DNA of 64,000 bases from Pyrus communis. Its lineage: Eukaryota; Streptophyta; Magnoliopsida; Rosales; Rosaceae. Positions 29,649 to 40,665 of this stretch are shown here, in pieces. The position numbers and the translations under genes are program-made. Location of the stretch: assembly GCF_963583255.1 (NCBI RefSeq), contig NC_084803.1:4499621-4563620 (forward strand), in the 5' to 3' direction. Positions within the stretch are counted from its first letter, which is position 1; each line of letters starts with the position of its first letter. Below the pieces are notes generated by a model, which worked only from the letters and a program-made list of their open reading frames with translations, searched no databases and was not told the DNA's origin.

Positions 29649-30668
29649 AATTAAAAGCAATAATGGGGTTCAATATAACGAAGACATATTTGAGTGTCGC
29701 CTTCAAACAATCATTTTTGTCAAACCCGTAATTATGTAATTAAATGACAACATAGTATATCATAAATTTAGACTAATCAAATAAAAATGTTATTTTATAA
29801 AAGAATCACGAATATCACTTACGATTTCACGATCACGCTCTCCAGATAACATTTGTGATCTTTATCTGGAACAAAAGGATCTAAAATTTTGAATTTGAAA
29901 AATGAGAAATTAGATGTTAATTAGAAAAGGGAAGGGTAGGGTTTGGTTTGGTTGGGGGTGGTGGGGTTGGAATTGGATGGGAAGCGTAAGCAAGCGGATG
30001 ATTTTGACCAAATGACAGCCTGGCGATTTGGCGGGCGAGAAAAAGATTTTCTCTCAGAGAGATGGGAAACGGATGCCCGGAAGTGCTGAGCTGGCTTACG
30101 AAACGACCAAAATTAAGTAGCAGAATCGGGGGACGAACGGTATTGCAAATCTGTCAGGTCCAGCCCGTAAAATCCCAGGCCCACACTACTCCAGTGGGCA
30201 GTGGCCATCTCCCTAACTGCCTACTTCTCCAACCGCCACGTGCCGGTCACGCTCCCCCCACTTGAAACTGAACTGCCATAACGAACTCCACCGTCTAACC
30301 GGCGGAATTGATTCAATTGAATGGTTTGTTGTTTGGTCCCTTCCTGGTTGCTTCATCCCTTTGGACTTTGATCTTCAAATTAATTTCAATCTGGTGGAGG
30401 TCGCCTTAGGTTTTATGGTAACGGTGTTACATCTTTGCAACTTAATACCAAATCTAATTATTAATATATATAATGTAAAGAAATCCATCAATTAATGGTT
30501 CAAAGAAGTTAGTATGGTGTGACATTTTCAATTACCATATATAATTTGTTAGGATGTACATACGAATATTTATTTTATTTTTAAAAGGGGACCAGTTAGT
30601 GGTTTTGTCGTAGCAATCCATCATTTCGAAGGTCGAAAAGACTTACAAAAACATTCCAACACAACGTA
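28660..30668. other. Upstream region of MYB and 2-kb spacer, no gene supported
   Basis: Distal MYB promoter followed by AT-rich spacer. A frame at 30062-30265 in a GC-richer patch (29930-30310) has no recognisable domain. No RNA gene was seen. Confidence 0.45.
29602..29645. repeat. (AT)n microsatellite
   Basis: Uninterrupted AT dinucleotide run of about 44 bp. Confidence 0.95.
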
Positions 30669-30673
30669 TCAAA

Positions 30674-31272
30674 TGTAACAACCCATCCTCATTTTATCGA
30701 AACAAATGGGGTATTTTCATGAAATTTCACATTGAGCTAGATCTTTTTCTTTTAAAATTTGTTTTTGGGTGTTAATTGGTGAGCCCAAGGGGCCCACCTC
30801 TTGATTTGTCTCCTGGTTCCCTTCCCCTTTTCTTTCTTTTTTTTTATTTTTATAACTTTCTCTCTCCTCTCTTCTCTTCCCATAACCTCACTATTTCTCC
30901 CTCTCACCCGTGTTCTCTTTTAATTCTAAGCTCACTAGGGTGTTAATGGAGATGTTGATGTTGTTGTGGTCATTGATGATGAGGAAGATGAGGGTGTGCA
31001 TGGAGTGGATCATGTAAGCTTTATATGTATATTCTCATCTCTACGTAGCATGAGGTCTTTTGGGAGCTCACTAGCTGCGGGTTCCGTAGGAACTCCGAAG
31101 TTAAGCGAGTTCATGCAAGAGCAATCCTATGATGGGTGACCCATTGGGAAGTTCTCCTGTGAGTTTCCAGAAACAAAACCGTGAGGGTGTAGTCGGGGCC
31201 CAAAGCGAACAATATTGTGCTACGGTAAAGTCGAGCCCGGGATGTGATGGGGGTCCGAGGTGGGATGTGACA
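30674..31272 (+). mobile_element. Cassandra-type TRIM solo LTR with 5-bp duplication TCAAA
   Basis: 599 bp beginning TGTAACAACCCATCC and ending GGTGGGATGTGACA, flanked by TCAAA at 30669-30673 and 31273-31277. The 3' half carries a 5S-rRNA-like core, the hallmark of Cassandra elements, which are non-autonomous and use RNA polymerase III signals. A single LTR with its own target duplication indicates LTR-LTR recombination. Confidence 0.93.
31052..31165 (+). other. 5S-rRNA-like segment inside the Cassandra LTR
   Basis: Contains GAACTCCGAAGTTAAGCG (5S box A region; first G is A-shifted here as GGAACTCCGAAGTTAAGCG), then ATGATGGGTGACC and TGGGAAGTTCTCCTG, matching the intermediate element and box C of plant 5S rRNA. 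It is a domesticated promoter core within a transposon, not a 5S rRNA gene. Confidence 0.88.
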
Positions 31273-31578
31273 TCAAAAGTTGAATTTATGATCTAAATTT
31301 ATCAAATTTTAGGTTCGATTAACTTTATAATAACATGGTCTTTTTCAATCAAATATTAAAATAATATAATATAGAATACAAAGAAAGATTTTCGGTAGCT
31401 TTGTCGCACGTATCAGCTTTCTCAGCACTATTGAAGAGACTAAAATACAAGGACCAAACTTTATATGAAGTTGGTTGAACATAAAACGTGATCAGACGCA
31501 AAATTACAAATGTAGTTCAAAGTGCAATCAACGTTGATTATGAAAGATGTTCTTAAGCATGATTGGCCTATATGAAAC

Positions 31579-33112
31579 CGTTGACCCTAAAAATTACAAA
31601 ACCTACGTGGCGCGCAGGCCGAGTAACTAATAAGCTAACTACGTCATTCGGTTGAATGCGGGGCGTGCCAACTCGTCGGCCGAGGAGTAAAATTTGTTGA
31701 TGTTGCATTGAGCGCGTTGCTGACTTCTTTATCTTGCGACTGCGGCCGAGGAAGGAACAAATCTTGGCATTTGGATTCTTGAGCCTGAAGACAAGGCTGC
31801 TAGTTCTGCGAAGTTCACAAATCGTCGGCGCCGGATTCGGTCACAGTGATTATATTCGTAAAATTATAAGCACGTCGAATCGACATCAAATTGTACAGAC
31901 ACAAGTATTCAAAGGTGATGTATGTCTTGATGGTGAATGTGGTTCGACCGTCAGAATGCCGAACTCTGAAACTCACTTGTGAGTATCTAATCATAAAATC
32001 ACTCGGCGTTCAATGCGTCGAATATCGTAACTCGTAACACCTTATTTCACCAAGAAGGCTAATAAGATGACTTTTGCCAATAAGAATTCGGAAACCCTTC
32101 TCGACCGAGGCTTGGATAGATAACCAGTCGACCTCAACGCAATGCTGTTTATCCAAACTGAATGTGCTCCTTGGTCGGCTGATTCTATGGGAACAGTGAT
32201 GTTTATCCAAACTGAAGATGTTCGTCGGTTGCCTTCACAGTGTTGTTTATCCAAACTGAAGATGTGTCGGCGAAAAAGATAAAATAAAAAATTCTCAAGA
32301 TGTTTGAGAGGTTTTGTGCAGAGCAATTGTGTGTTGAATTGAAGGTCTTTAATGTTGTCTGCAACTCTGGTATTTACAGAGATCGGTATACTCAAGTCGT
32401 GGAAACCAATCCCAATTGCACTGTGACTTTGAGTCTTTATCTGTTGCTAACCCCACACCTTATCACATCAATCAAAACCTACTGTCATCTTGAGAACCTG
32501 ACCTTCCATCAAATTCGGCTTTCAAAGATTTATCCTGATGCAATCTTGTTTTGACTAGATTATTGGCAACATTCAATGTATATTGTTGTTTTGACCATAT
32601 AGGAAAACAAAAGAATATTATTTTATTCTTTCCACCTCTATCTTTCACATGCCCTAAGAGAGACCATATCCATTTCAACTTATACCTCATTTCAGATGGC
32701 ACCATGATTACCATTTTTCGATGATAATCATCACCAACTCTTTGCTTGGTCAAGTTCCAACTTCATCCATGCAGAACATGCTAATCCCTTTAAGTGTCTT
32801 TGTGCTGATCACTCCACGCAAACACGAATTGCATGTAAAGTCCCTCACCTACACGCATATGCATCATGCATGGAAGAAAATTTGTAACGCCTTGGAATAC
32901 AAATCAAACCAGCTAGATTTTAAGATCAAACCAACTCAGAATAATTTAACATATTATTAAGGGATATTATCATGACTAAAAAAATCACAATATTATTCCC
33001 TCATAATAACAAAAAATTATCCTGATTAGGTCATCTAACGGTTAGAACTTCACTCACTCAACGGCATCGATCGCTCGGGTTGATTGTGTAATTTTGGGTT
33101 TTAACCCGAACA
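31579..33112 (-). repeat. LTR copy B
   Basis: 1534 bp; starts CGTTGACCCT (a T-to-C change of the family TGTTGACTCT) and ends CCCGAACA. It includes three TTTATCCAAACTGAA boxes at about 32150-32260. Confidence 0.85.
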
Positions 33113-33697
33113 ACTGAGCCGAACGAGATTGCTCCATATCTGCTTTATCACCAATAATCATATCGATTGCCGTGGTTTGTTCAACTGAAACCATGAATTG
33201 GTCTTGTTCGTCATTGGAACACTTTTCTGAGGACTTATTTTCTGAGTCAATTTTTGGCTCAGAAACTTGAACATTTTCTTCTAGGCCTACCACACTTTCA
33301 GCCTCGACCGAAAAAATAGGTAGCCTTTGTTCTTCAGCCAAAGTAACAATTTTCTTAGGCTGATGTCTGATTTCGCCGGAGCGGAAAATTGCCCCCGGTC
33401 TTTTCAACCAACCATTCCTCAAATGGAATCGATTTGTAGTAAAAAAACGTAAGGAAAATATTTTCCATCTAGCCAGGTATTAAATTGAGCCCTGTCTTCA
33501 TTTACCCATTGCTCTTGCAGGGTAACAGGAGCTTTTATTTTCAACATGTAAGCGAATGACTTTTGCATCTTTGTATGGCCACGAAGAATTTTTTCCACTT
33601 CCAAAGATCTTTTTTGTTCCTCATTGTGTTTTTTGAATTCCTCTAGAAGCTCGTACAATCGGCTACGTGGAGCCGAATTGGAATCTTGATATATCAT
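33054..33697 (-). pseudogene. Partial gag-like frames in the element interior
   Basis: Two adjoining minus-strand frames (33697-33419 and 33422-33054) encode Glu/Lys-rich sequence, including ELLEEFKKHNEEQKRSLEV (coiled-coil-like). The second runs into the adjoining LTR. No zinc knuckle or enzyme motif is present. They could be remnants of the N-terminal coding part of the parental element. Function not claimed. Confidence 0.4.
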
Positions 33698-33743
33698 ATG
33701 AACTTCGTAGTTTTAGCACTGGGTCCCACTGGACATGCCAAAA

Positions 33744-35237
33744 TGTTGACTCTAAAAATTACAAAACCAACGTGGCGCGCATGCCGAGTAACTAATAAGC
33801 TAACTACGTCATTCGCTTGAATGCGTGGCGTGCCAACTTGTTGGCCGAGCTCGGCCGAGGAGTAAAATTTGTTGATGTTGCGTTGAGCGCGTTGCTAACT
33901 TCTTTATCTTGCAACTGCGATCGAGGAACGAGCAAATCTCGGCCTTTGGATTCTCGAGCCTGAAGACAAGGTTGCTAGTTTTGCAAAGTTCACAAATCGT
34001 CGGCGCCGGATTCGGTCATAGTGATTATATTCGTGAAAGTATAAGCACATCGAATCGACACCAGATTGTACGGACACAAGTATTCAAAGGTGTTGTATGT
34101 CTTGATGGTGAATGTGGTTCGGCCGTCAGAATGCCAAACTCTGAAACTCACTTGTGAGTGTCTAATCATAAAATTATCGGCATTCAATATGCCGAATGTC
34201 GTAACTCGTAACACCTTACTTCGCCAAGAAGACTAATAAAATGATCTCTGCCAATAAGGATTCGGAAACCCTTCTCGACCGAGACTTAGATAGGTAACCA
34301 GTCGGCCTCGACGCAGTGCTATTTATCCAAACTAAAGGTGCTCCTTGGTCGGCTGATTCTACGGCAATAATGATGTTTATCCAAACTGAAGATGTGTCGG
34401 AGGAAAAGAGAAAATAAAAAAAATCTCAAGATGTTTGAGAGGTTTTGCGTAGGGCAATTGTGTGTTGAATTGAAGGTCCTTAATGTTGTCTGCGACTCTG
34501 GTATTTATAGAGATCGGTATGCTCAAGTCGTGGAAACCAATCCCAATTGCACTGTGACTCTGAGTCTTTATCTGTTGCTAACCCCACACCTTATCACATC
34601 ATTCAAAACCTGCTGTCATCTTGAGAACCTGACCTTCCATCAAATTCGGCTTTCAAAGATTTATCCTGATGCAATCTTGTTTTGACTAGATTATTGGCAA
34701 CATTCAATGTATATTGTTGTTTTGACAATATAGGAAAACAAAAGAAAATTATTTTATTCTTTCCACCTCTATCTTTCGCATGCCCTAAGAGAAACCATGT
34801 CCATTTCAACTTATACCTCATTTCAAATGGCACCATGATTACCACTTTTCGATGATAATCATCACCAACTCTTAGCTTGGTCAAGTTCCAACTTCATCCA
34901 TGCAGAACATGCTAATCCCTTTAAGTGTCTTTGTGCTGATCACTCCACGCAAACACGAATTGCATGTAAAGTCCCTCACCCACATGCATATGCATCACGC
35001 ATGGAAGAAAAGTTGTAAGGCCTTGGAATACAAATCAAACCAGCTAGATTTTAAGATCAAACCAAGTCAGAATAATTTAACATATTATTAAGGGATATTA
35101 TCATGACGAAAAAAATCACAATATTATTTCCTAATAATAACCAAAAATTATCCTGATTAGGTCATCTAACGGTTAGAACTTCACTCACTCAACGACATCG
35201 ATCGCTCGGGCTGATTGTGTAATTTTGAGCCCAAACA
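33744..35237 (-). repeat. LTR copy C
   Basis: 1494 bp; TGTTGACTCT...GAGCCCAAACA. It is very similar to copy B but has lost one of the three TTTATCCAAACTGAA boxes by deletion near 34380. Confidence 0.85.
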
Positions 35238-35563
35238 GAAACTATTCTAATTCTTGTGTTAGATTAATTGAACACGACATGTAATTAAATGAACTTGTCA
35301 AATTACGACAGTGATTTATAACTTATAAGAAGAGGTGTGTGAGGTATTAGCAAGACGAGCGTGAGGATGGAAAAGGAAGGGAGAAACAGAAAAAAAAGGG
35401 AAAAGGAGAGAGAGGAAAGCAACAAAAACCGGTTAGTGACTATTCCCCTATCTTCGACGGTTTCTCTACCTTAACCAAGATGCAAATTTCGTTACGCGGG
35501 AAACAGCTGTCAAATAAACAAATACACGTAGGCACGCTGTTACCCACACTCTCTCATGTGCCA

Positions 35564-35593
35564 ACCCGCACCCGCACCCGCACCCGCACCCGC
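35564..35593. repeat. (CACCCG)n hexanucleotide microsatellite
   Basis: About five tandem ACCCGC units in a locally C-rich stretch. Confidence 0.9.
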
Positions 35594-36108
35594 CTTCCCA
35601 CCTAACCCTGTCCTTTAGCCGTACTCCTCACGCGACTTCCACTGCCACACGAGTGTACCTCACGTGAGGTACGCAGCCCCACACATGACACGCCCGCCCA
35701 CGCCCACGTCCACCACGTGATTAAATATGGAAACGGGAAGGTAATGGTCAAGTCATCACCTGCCCAAGGTGCTAATGGGTAGGGCTGGAAAAAAATCCCA
35801 AAAATCCCAAACCAAACCGAAAAAATCCCGATCCCAAACCAAAAAAATCCCAAACCAAAATTCCCGAAAATTTCGGTATGTCATCCCGAACCAAACCGAA
35901 ATTTTCGGTATGGGATTCGGGATTACATCTCTATTTTTTCGGTATTCCCATACCGAATAGAAATACATATTATATATATATATTATTTTTTAATTATAAG
36001 AGAATTATTTTTTAATTAATGGTATTGGTAGCCACTAGTGTGATTAATCTTTGTCTCAACTAAATAACTAATGTTTGTTTGTTTCTATATTCCAGTTGTC
36101 TCAACTAA

Positions 36109-36240
36109 TGTGATTAATCTTTGGATATTAGTTTCCTGCATACCTAGCCACTAGTGTGATTAATCTTTGGATATTAGTTTCCTGCATACCTAGCCACTAG
36201 TGTGATTAATATGTGGATATTAGTTTCCTGCATACCTAGG
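36109..36240 (+). repeat. Three 46-bp tandem units inside the hAT-like element
   Basis: TGTGATTAATCTTTGGATAT begins at 36109 and 36155, and a variant (TGTGATTAATATGTGG) at 36201, each running to CATACCTAG; period 46 bp. A partial earlier copy lies near 36036. Confidence 0.88.
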
Positions 36241-36536
36241 CAAATCAAGAAAACAAAGGAGCAAAGACCATTATGCATGCATGAACATATCAGTATACAT
36301 ATATTGTATATATATACACGGACAAGGTGGGTACAGGGCATGCAATTAGTTGAGCTCAAATTTTTTTCTTTTGTTTTCGAGTACACAATATAGTTGTTCT
36401 TTCAGACATGGGCGCCGCCAAAATTTTCATTTAATTACAACTATGTGGAGGAGGAATCAAAGTTGGAATGTGGGGTGAGATGGCATTAGCCCAAAAACTT
36501 TGTGCACAAATGGGTAGTGGGTAGATTGAAACTTAA

Positions 36537-36597
36537 TTTTAGCCCAAAAACATAATATGTCAAATTTTAGCCCAAAAACATAATATGTCAAATTTTA
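36537..36597 (+). repeat. 28-bp tandem duplication inside the hAT-like element
   Basis: TTTTAGCCCAAAAACATAAT plus ATGTCAAA is repeated twice in tandem, followed by a further partial unit (TTTTAGTCCAAAAGCCC). Confidence 0.85.
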
Positions 36598-36796
36598 GTC
36601 CAAAAGCCCAAAAACATTTCGGGATTCCCGATTTGTCCCGAAATCCCGAAATTATTTCGGGATTCCCGAAAATTGGGATTCCCGAAAATTTGGTTTGGGA
36701 TTGGTATTGAATTTGGGATTCCCAAAAATTTCGGTTTGGGAATCGGGACAAGGGTTTCGGTATGGGATCCCATACCGAACCACCCCTACTAATGGG

Positions 36797-37383
36797 CGCC
36801 TAATTAATCTTGAAGCCACTAAAATACTGCAACTTGCAATGCCAACGGGTTTTGCCTTTTTATTTTTTATTTTGTTTTATCAAATACATTTCTATTTGTT
36901 ATAGTAATAATTATGTTTTGTGTCATTAAGTACAATTATAGTACAACCTTAAATATTTTAGGATGTGTTTTACTTTGTTATTTAGTAATTGAGTTTTCTT
37001 AGCTCATGTCATAGTTGCTCTAAGCGGGAAAAAGAGTAGACTGCTTTGGCAGTCGCAGTCTGGATCTTGATATGTAGTTTTTCTCAACTAATCTTCTATG
37101 ATATTGATTAAATTTTTTCCTATTTGGATATGATCCTTCCTATTCGTTTTGGTTTTCCTTAGTTATATATATAATCAGACGTTTAGTGTTATCATTATAT
37201 TAAGAATCCAAAATTGAATAATGCTAATAATTTATTTATAACAGAAGTAGAATTTTTATTTTTTTTTATACTAGGGCTTTTGTTAAAAGGAAAATTAATT
37301 TGTGTTTTTATTGGAAAATAGAAGCATGTGGCTTAGTTTGTTAAGAATTTTTACACTTGTCCAGTATCTAAACTTTTGAGTTT
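36797..37383. other. Spacer, no gene seen
   Basis: AT-rich DNA between the hAT-like element and the SINE. No motif was recognised. Confidence 0.5.
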
Positions 37384-37400
37384 ACTTTATCGCTTGTATT

Positions 37401-37577
37401 TTTTTTTTTTTTTGAACAAACGATAGTATCTATATTAAGGGATGGGGGGAGTGGGTTAAGCCTCACAATGGGTCTGTCAGAATAATGTGGTTCAACATCT
37501 CATTTGGCGATAATCAAACATAAGACCTCTCACTTACAAATGAAGAAAAATACCACTAGATCATAGTACTAAATGAC
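37401..37577 (-). mobile_element. tRNA-derived SINE, minus orientation
   Basis: On the minus strand it starts near GTCATTTAGTACTATGATC TAGTGG (box A-like), carries TCTTATGTTTGATTATC at the box B position, and ends in an A-run (the T-run at 37401-37413). Flanking direct repeats of about 17 bp (ACTTTATCGCTTGTATT / ACTTTATTACTTGTATT at 37384-37400 and 37578-37594) support retroposition. The same family recurs at 41305, 43303 and 63609. Confidence 0.78.
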
Positions 37578-37599
37578 ACTTTATTACTTGTATTGAAAA

Positions 37600-39556
37600 A
37601 AGAAAATAATTTAAAAAGCAAAAGAAGATATTAGAGAATATGGCGGATCGAAGAATTATCCCAAAACGTGGGCACACTAGTGGATAGCATAGCATGGCTT
37701 TTTGCAACAACTAACTATAGATATACACACTTTGGATTCTTTACAAGCAATACCTTCTCCCTTCTCCCTTCTCCCTTCTCCCAATGGGTTTAATATGTAT
37801 GTCTGTGGGACAAATGTGGCAGTGCCGCAGCCTCTGCCAGTCCTTTCTTTCTCATAAGCTGTATCAAGGCTACATTCCGGCTCCCTGCACCCCGATCTCC
37901 TCTCCTCTCCTCTCGATCTGCACATTAAACAAATAGTAATATAATCCAAACTTGCAACTGTTTAGTCATGCAAATTGTATAAATATATAAACACATAAAA
38001 TTGAATCAAATGGCTAAATATTCATGGATTAGTCGACCCATTTTTGGCACGTACAACTTTTTGAAACATAACATACAAATTAAACAATTCCGATCACGAG
38101 GAAGAACAGAGGATTGTCAACAAAAGAAGAGTCTTTGATAAGCGATAGTTGCAACATGGAATATGCAATCTAGGTACGGGTATTGCTGAACTGGTCCAAC
38201 TGAAAGACAAGTTGATATATAAGGGACCCATACCATAGTAGCATGAGATTATGGACACGACATAGTACAGAAATATTTAGAGTTAAAAGAGCATTTCAAA
38301 CATATTAGCGGACGACGTTTATGAAAAACTTGACTCAAACACACCGGAAAGACTACTCCAAAGGCATAGCTAGATCTCATTTTGTGAACAGTTATCCAAA
38401 GGGTTTGATCTCATTATAAAATAAATAAAATTTTGAAATAGATTCAGAGAGTATTGTCGGAGTGATATTATTAAAAGGTAAGATTTATACATCATTGATG
38501 GATATGCTCTATATTAAGGAGTTAACTTTTTTACCAACAACTTGCAATTTGACATGAATGCGTAAACTTTTTTTTAGCTAAGAAGCCAAGTAATGTGTGT
38601 TTTGGTATAAGTACTTAATATTTATTTGAATTTGACAAAAAAATAAAGAAGGAACATTATCATTGCATTGATCATAGAAAGCTTTATTGTATAAAAGGCC
38701 AGGGCCTGCGGATCCGTATCTTTTGCCTCCCATTTTGGCATTTTCCTTTCTTTTATGTCTCCTCCTATTTAAACGTTCACGATTAAATCACGTCAATATC
38801 TTATGTTGCAATCTTTTAGAGAGAGGAAGAAGAAGAAAAAAGAAAGAGAGAAGAGGACTATAAAAAAGGGGAATGGAAGGGAAAAAATCTTACTCTCGAG
38901 CGTAAATGTGACATGAAATGTGGAGTTTTGAAAAAAATTTGACCATTTTTCTTCAAGAAGTTGCCCACGATGGTCAAATTGGTTTCAAAACCAAGTTTTC
39001 CCATGCAGCCTGGGCTTCCTTTCCACTCTTTTCAGACACAGATGTCGAGTCCAATTGGCGGATATCCCACTTCTTTTTAAAACCTTGGATTTTGTGGGCT
39101 TGCCTTGTTCATTCAGATATGTTAGCCCTTGTAGACTAGAGTCCACAGAGAGTTTGGTCTTTCCTGATCCAGTCGAACGAAGGTGCAGTAATGCGGGACT
39201 TGTAATAGGGATTTTGTTAGTGATTGTTTCATGTTTTTGTTGTCTAATAACATTACTCGAACAATAGTTACAAAAATAAAAAATCAATCGAGGAACCTAG
39301 GATCATATAGAGTCTGAAAAGAGGGTAAGATTGTCGGGTTTTAGCGATCGGGGTTAATTTCTAACAAAAAAATGCTATCATGATTAATCAGAGTAAGTCT
39401 ATTAGAAAACCCTCTGGATCTCTCGAAAAAAATCAGAAATCTACAACAAAAATATCTCATTATGATAAAATACGCAATCAAATGCTTTAAGAAAAGCCTT
39501 CACGCAAAAAATAAAAACAAAAAAAAAATCACGCAATTCAGGAACGATGGAGCACA
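37600..39556. other. 2-kb spacer, no gene supported
   Basis: AT-rich with a (CCTTCT)n run at about 37753-37782. Short frames at 37677-37949 (minus) and 38918-39267 (plus) have no recognised domain. A patch at about 38820-38880 is purine-rich (GAAGAAGAAAAAAGAAAGAG). Confidence 0.45.
37753..37782. repeat. (CCTTCT)n microsatellite
   Basis: Four to five tandem CCTTCT units. Confidence 0.85.
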
Positions 39557-39564
39557 TGCACAAC

Positions 39565-40006
39565 TAGGGATGGCACCGGGGCGGTTTGGGTTTGGATGTG
39601 TCATCTCTATACCCGAACCCGTTTATTTTCTCCGAATCCGAACCCGTAGAATCCCCGAATGGATTTTCCCCATAACCGAACCCATTGGGTGACGGACTTT
39701 TGATCAAGGAACGGTTTTCCCCATTATGATATTTATATATTTATTTATATTATTAACTAAATGAAGAATATTAAAAAATAAATAAATAAATAAATTGCTA
39801 TTATTAATACAATGCATCTACTAAGTAATATTAAAAAATTATATTACTAAGAAAACATTTACACTCTTGAAAATTATAATCCGAAACCGAAAAATTTACC
39901 CGACAGTTATCCATAACTGTATACCCGGAATTTTATGCCTGAAATCGAACCATTTGAATCGGTTACTTGCAGGGATCGGATTTGACGGGTTAAATTGTCA
40001 TCCCTA
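39565..40006. mobile_element. hAT-like MITE (442 bp) with 8-bp duplication TGCACAAC/TGCACATC
   Basis: Termini TAGGGATGGCA and TGTCATCCCTA are inverted copies. Direct repeats TGCACAAC (39557-39564) and TGCACATC (40007-40014) differ at one base. The ends carry repeated CCGAACCC/GGGTTCGG-like words as in related hAT elements. It is non-coding. Confidence 0.9.
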
Positions 40007-40014
40007 TGCACATC

Positions 40015-40665
40015 CCCCTTCCCCAACCCTATAAAGAGAAAAGATACATACATTTTCACGCTCAAAAAGGACAACATCGCGGAAAGCTCAAAAGGATTCA
40101 AAAAGTAGCATGCTTATGGCCGGCCGTTGGATAAAACGTGGTTCAATGTCTAACATTTGCTCTACCATGCTTGTCCATGTTTGTTTTGGTGGTAAGTGAC
40201 ACTGTCATTTATTGAAGCATGATAGGTCATTTTCTATTGTCGTACATAACACGTTATTCCATTACGATTATTTGATTGATCCAATTTGCAATTGTCAAAT
40301 TTAGGCTTGGACACTGTTTGTACTCAAATTTGGGAGCGAGCAGACATCCCAATACAGATCTCACGAATGAAAATTCTGTATTTTCTTTTGTTACTTCAAA
40401 TTTCCTTAATTTAATGACCATTAGCTTAGTCAACCAAGGTTCTGATAGGCATTATCTGACAATTATTTGACGATTTAGATCTTCAGCTTAATATTTCCAA
40501 ATCCCAAATGATTATTTGAGAGAAAGTTAAATATGAGTTTAGAGTAAGATACCTTCCTCAACTGAAGAATCATTGGACATAAAAAAATTAAAAAAGCAAG
40601 ACTCTTTGCTCTCAAAATGCCTTCAAACTTAAGGGAAAGGAGAACCCACAATTTCCTGTCCCACA
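40015..40665. other. Upstream region of the first esterase
   Basis: Spacer and promoter region, AT-rich, with no clear TATA box and no other feature. Confidence 0.4.

Larger units (their letters stand above)
31579..35237 (-). mobile_element. Non-autonomous LTR retroelement: 1.5-kb LTRs, 0.63-kb interior, duplication GAAAC
   Basis: Two direct repeats (31579-33112 and 33744-35237) enclose only 631 bp. GAAAC flanks the element at 31574-31578 and 35238-35242. On the minus strand the bases just inside the 33744 LTR read TTTTGGCATGTCCAGTGGG; the TGGCATGTCC part is a plausible primer-binding site because such sites start TGG. That sets minus as the sense direction. The interior holds only partial minus-strand frames and no reverse transcriptase, integrase or protease motif, so the element needed enzymes in trans or has lost its interior. 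No clear polypurine tract was seen. The solo LTR at 3222-4318 belongs to the same family. Confidence 0.85.
35780..36788. mobile_element. Non-autonomous hAT-like element (1.0 kb) with 8-bp duplication CTAATGGG
   Basis: Begins TAGGGCTGGAAAAAAATCCC and ends GAACCACCCCTA, the TAGGG(C/G)TGG inverted termini typical of hAT. A perfect 8-bp direct repeat CTAATGGG lies at 35772-35779 and 36789-36796. The subterminal 150 bp on each side are packed with TTCGGGATTCCCGAAA-like palindromes, probably transposase-binding arrays. It has no transposase frame, so it must be mobilised in trans. Confidence 0.9.

Noticed and set aside
31052..31165. Possible 5S rRNA gene
   Set aside because: Only the internal promoter region resembles 5S rRNA, and it lies inside a Cassandra LTR with TG...CA ends and its own target duplication.
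33054..33697. Treating the two interior frames of the 31579-35237 element as host genes
   Set aside because: They lie between LTRs, one extends into an LTR, and neither has a known host-protein motif.
37677..37949. 90-codon minus-strand frame, and a possible microRNA precursor here
   Set aside because: No known domain; no recognised mature microRNA sequence with a matching arm was found on either strand.
38918..39267. Plus-strand frames of 70-73 codons
   Set aside because: No motif, no splice context and no repeat signature; likely chance frames.
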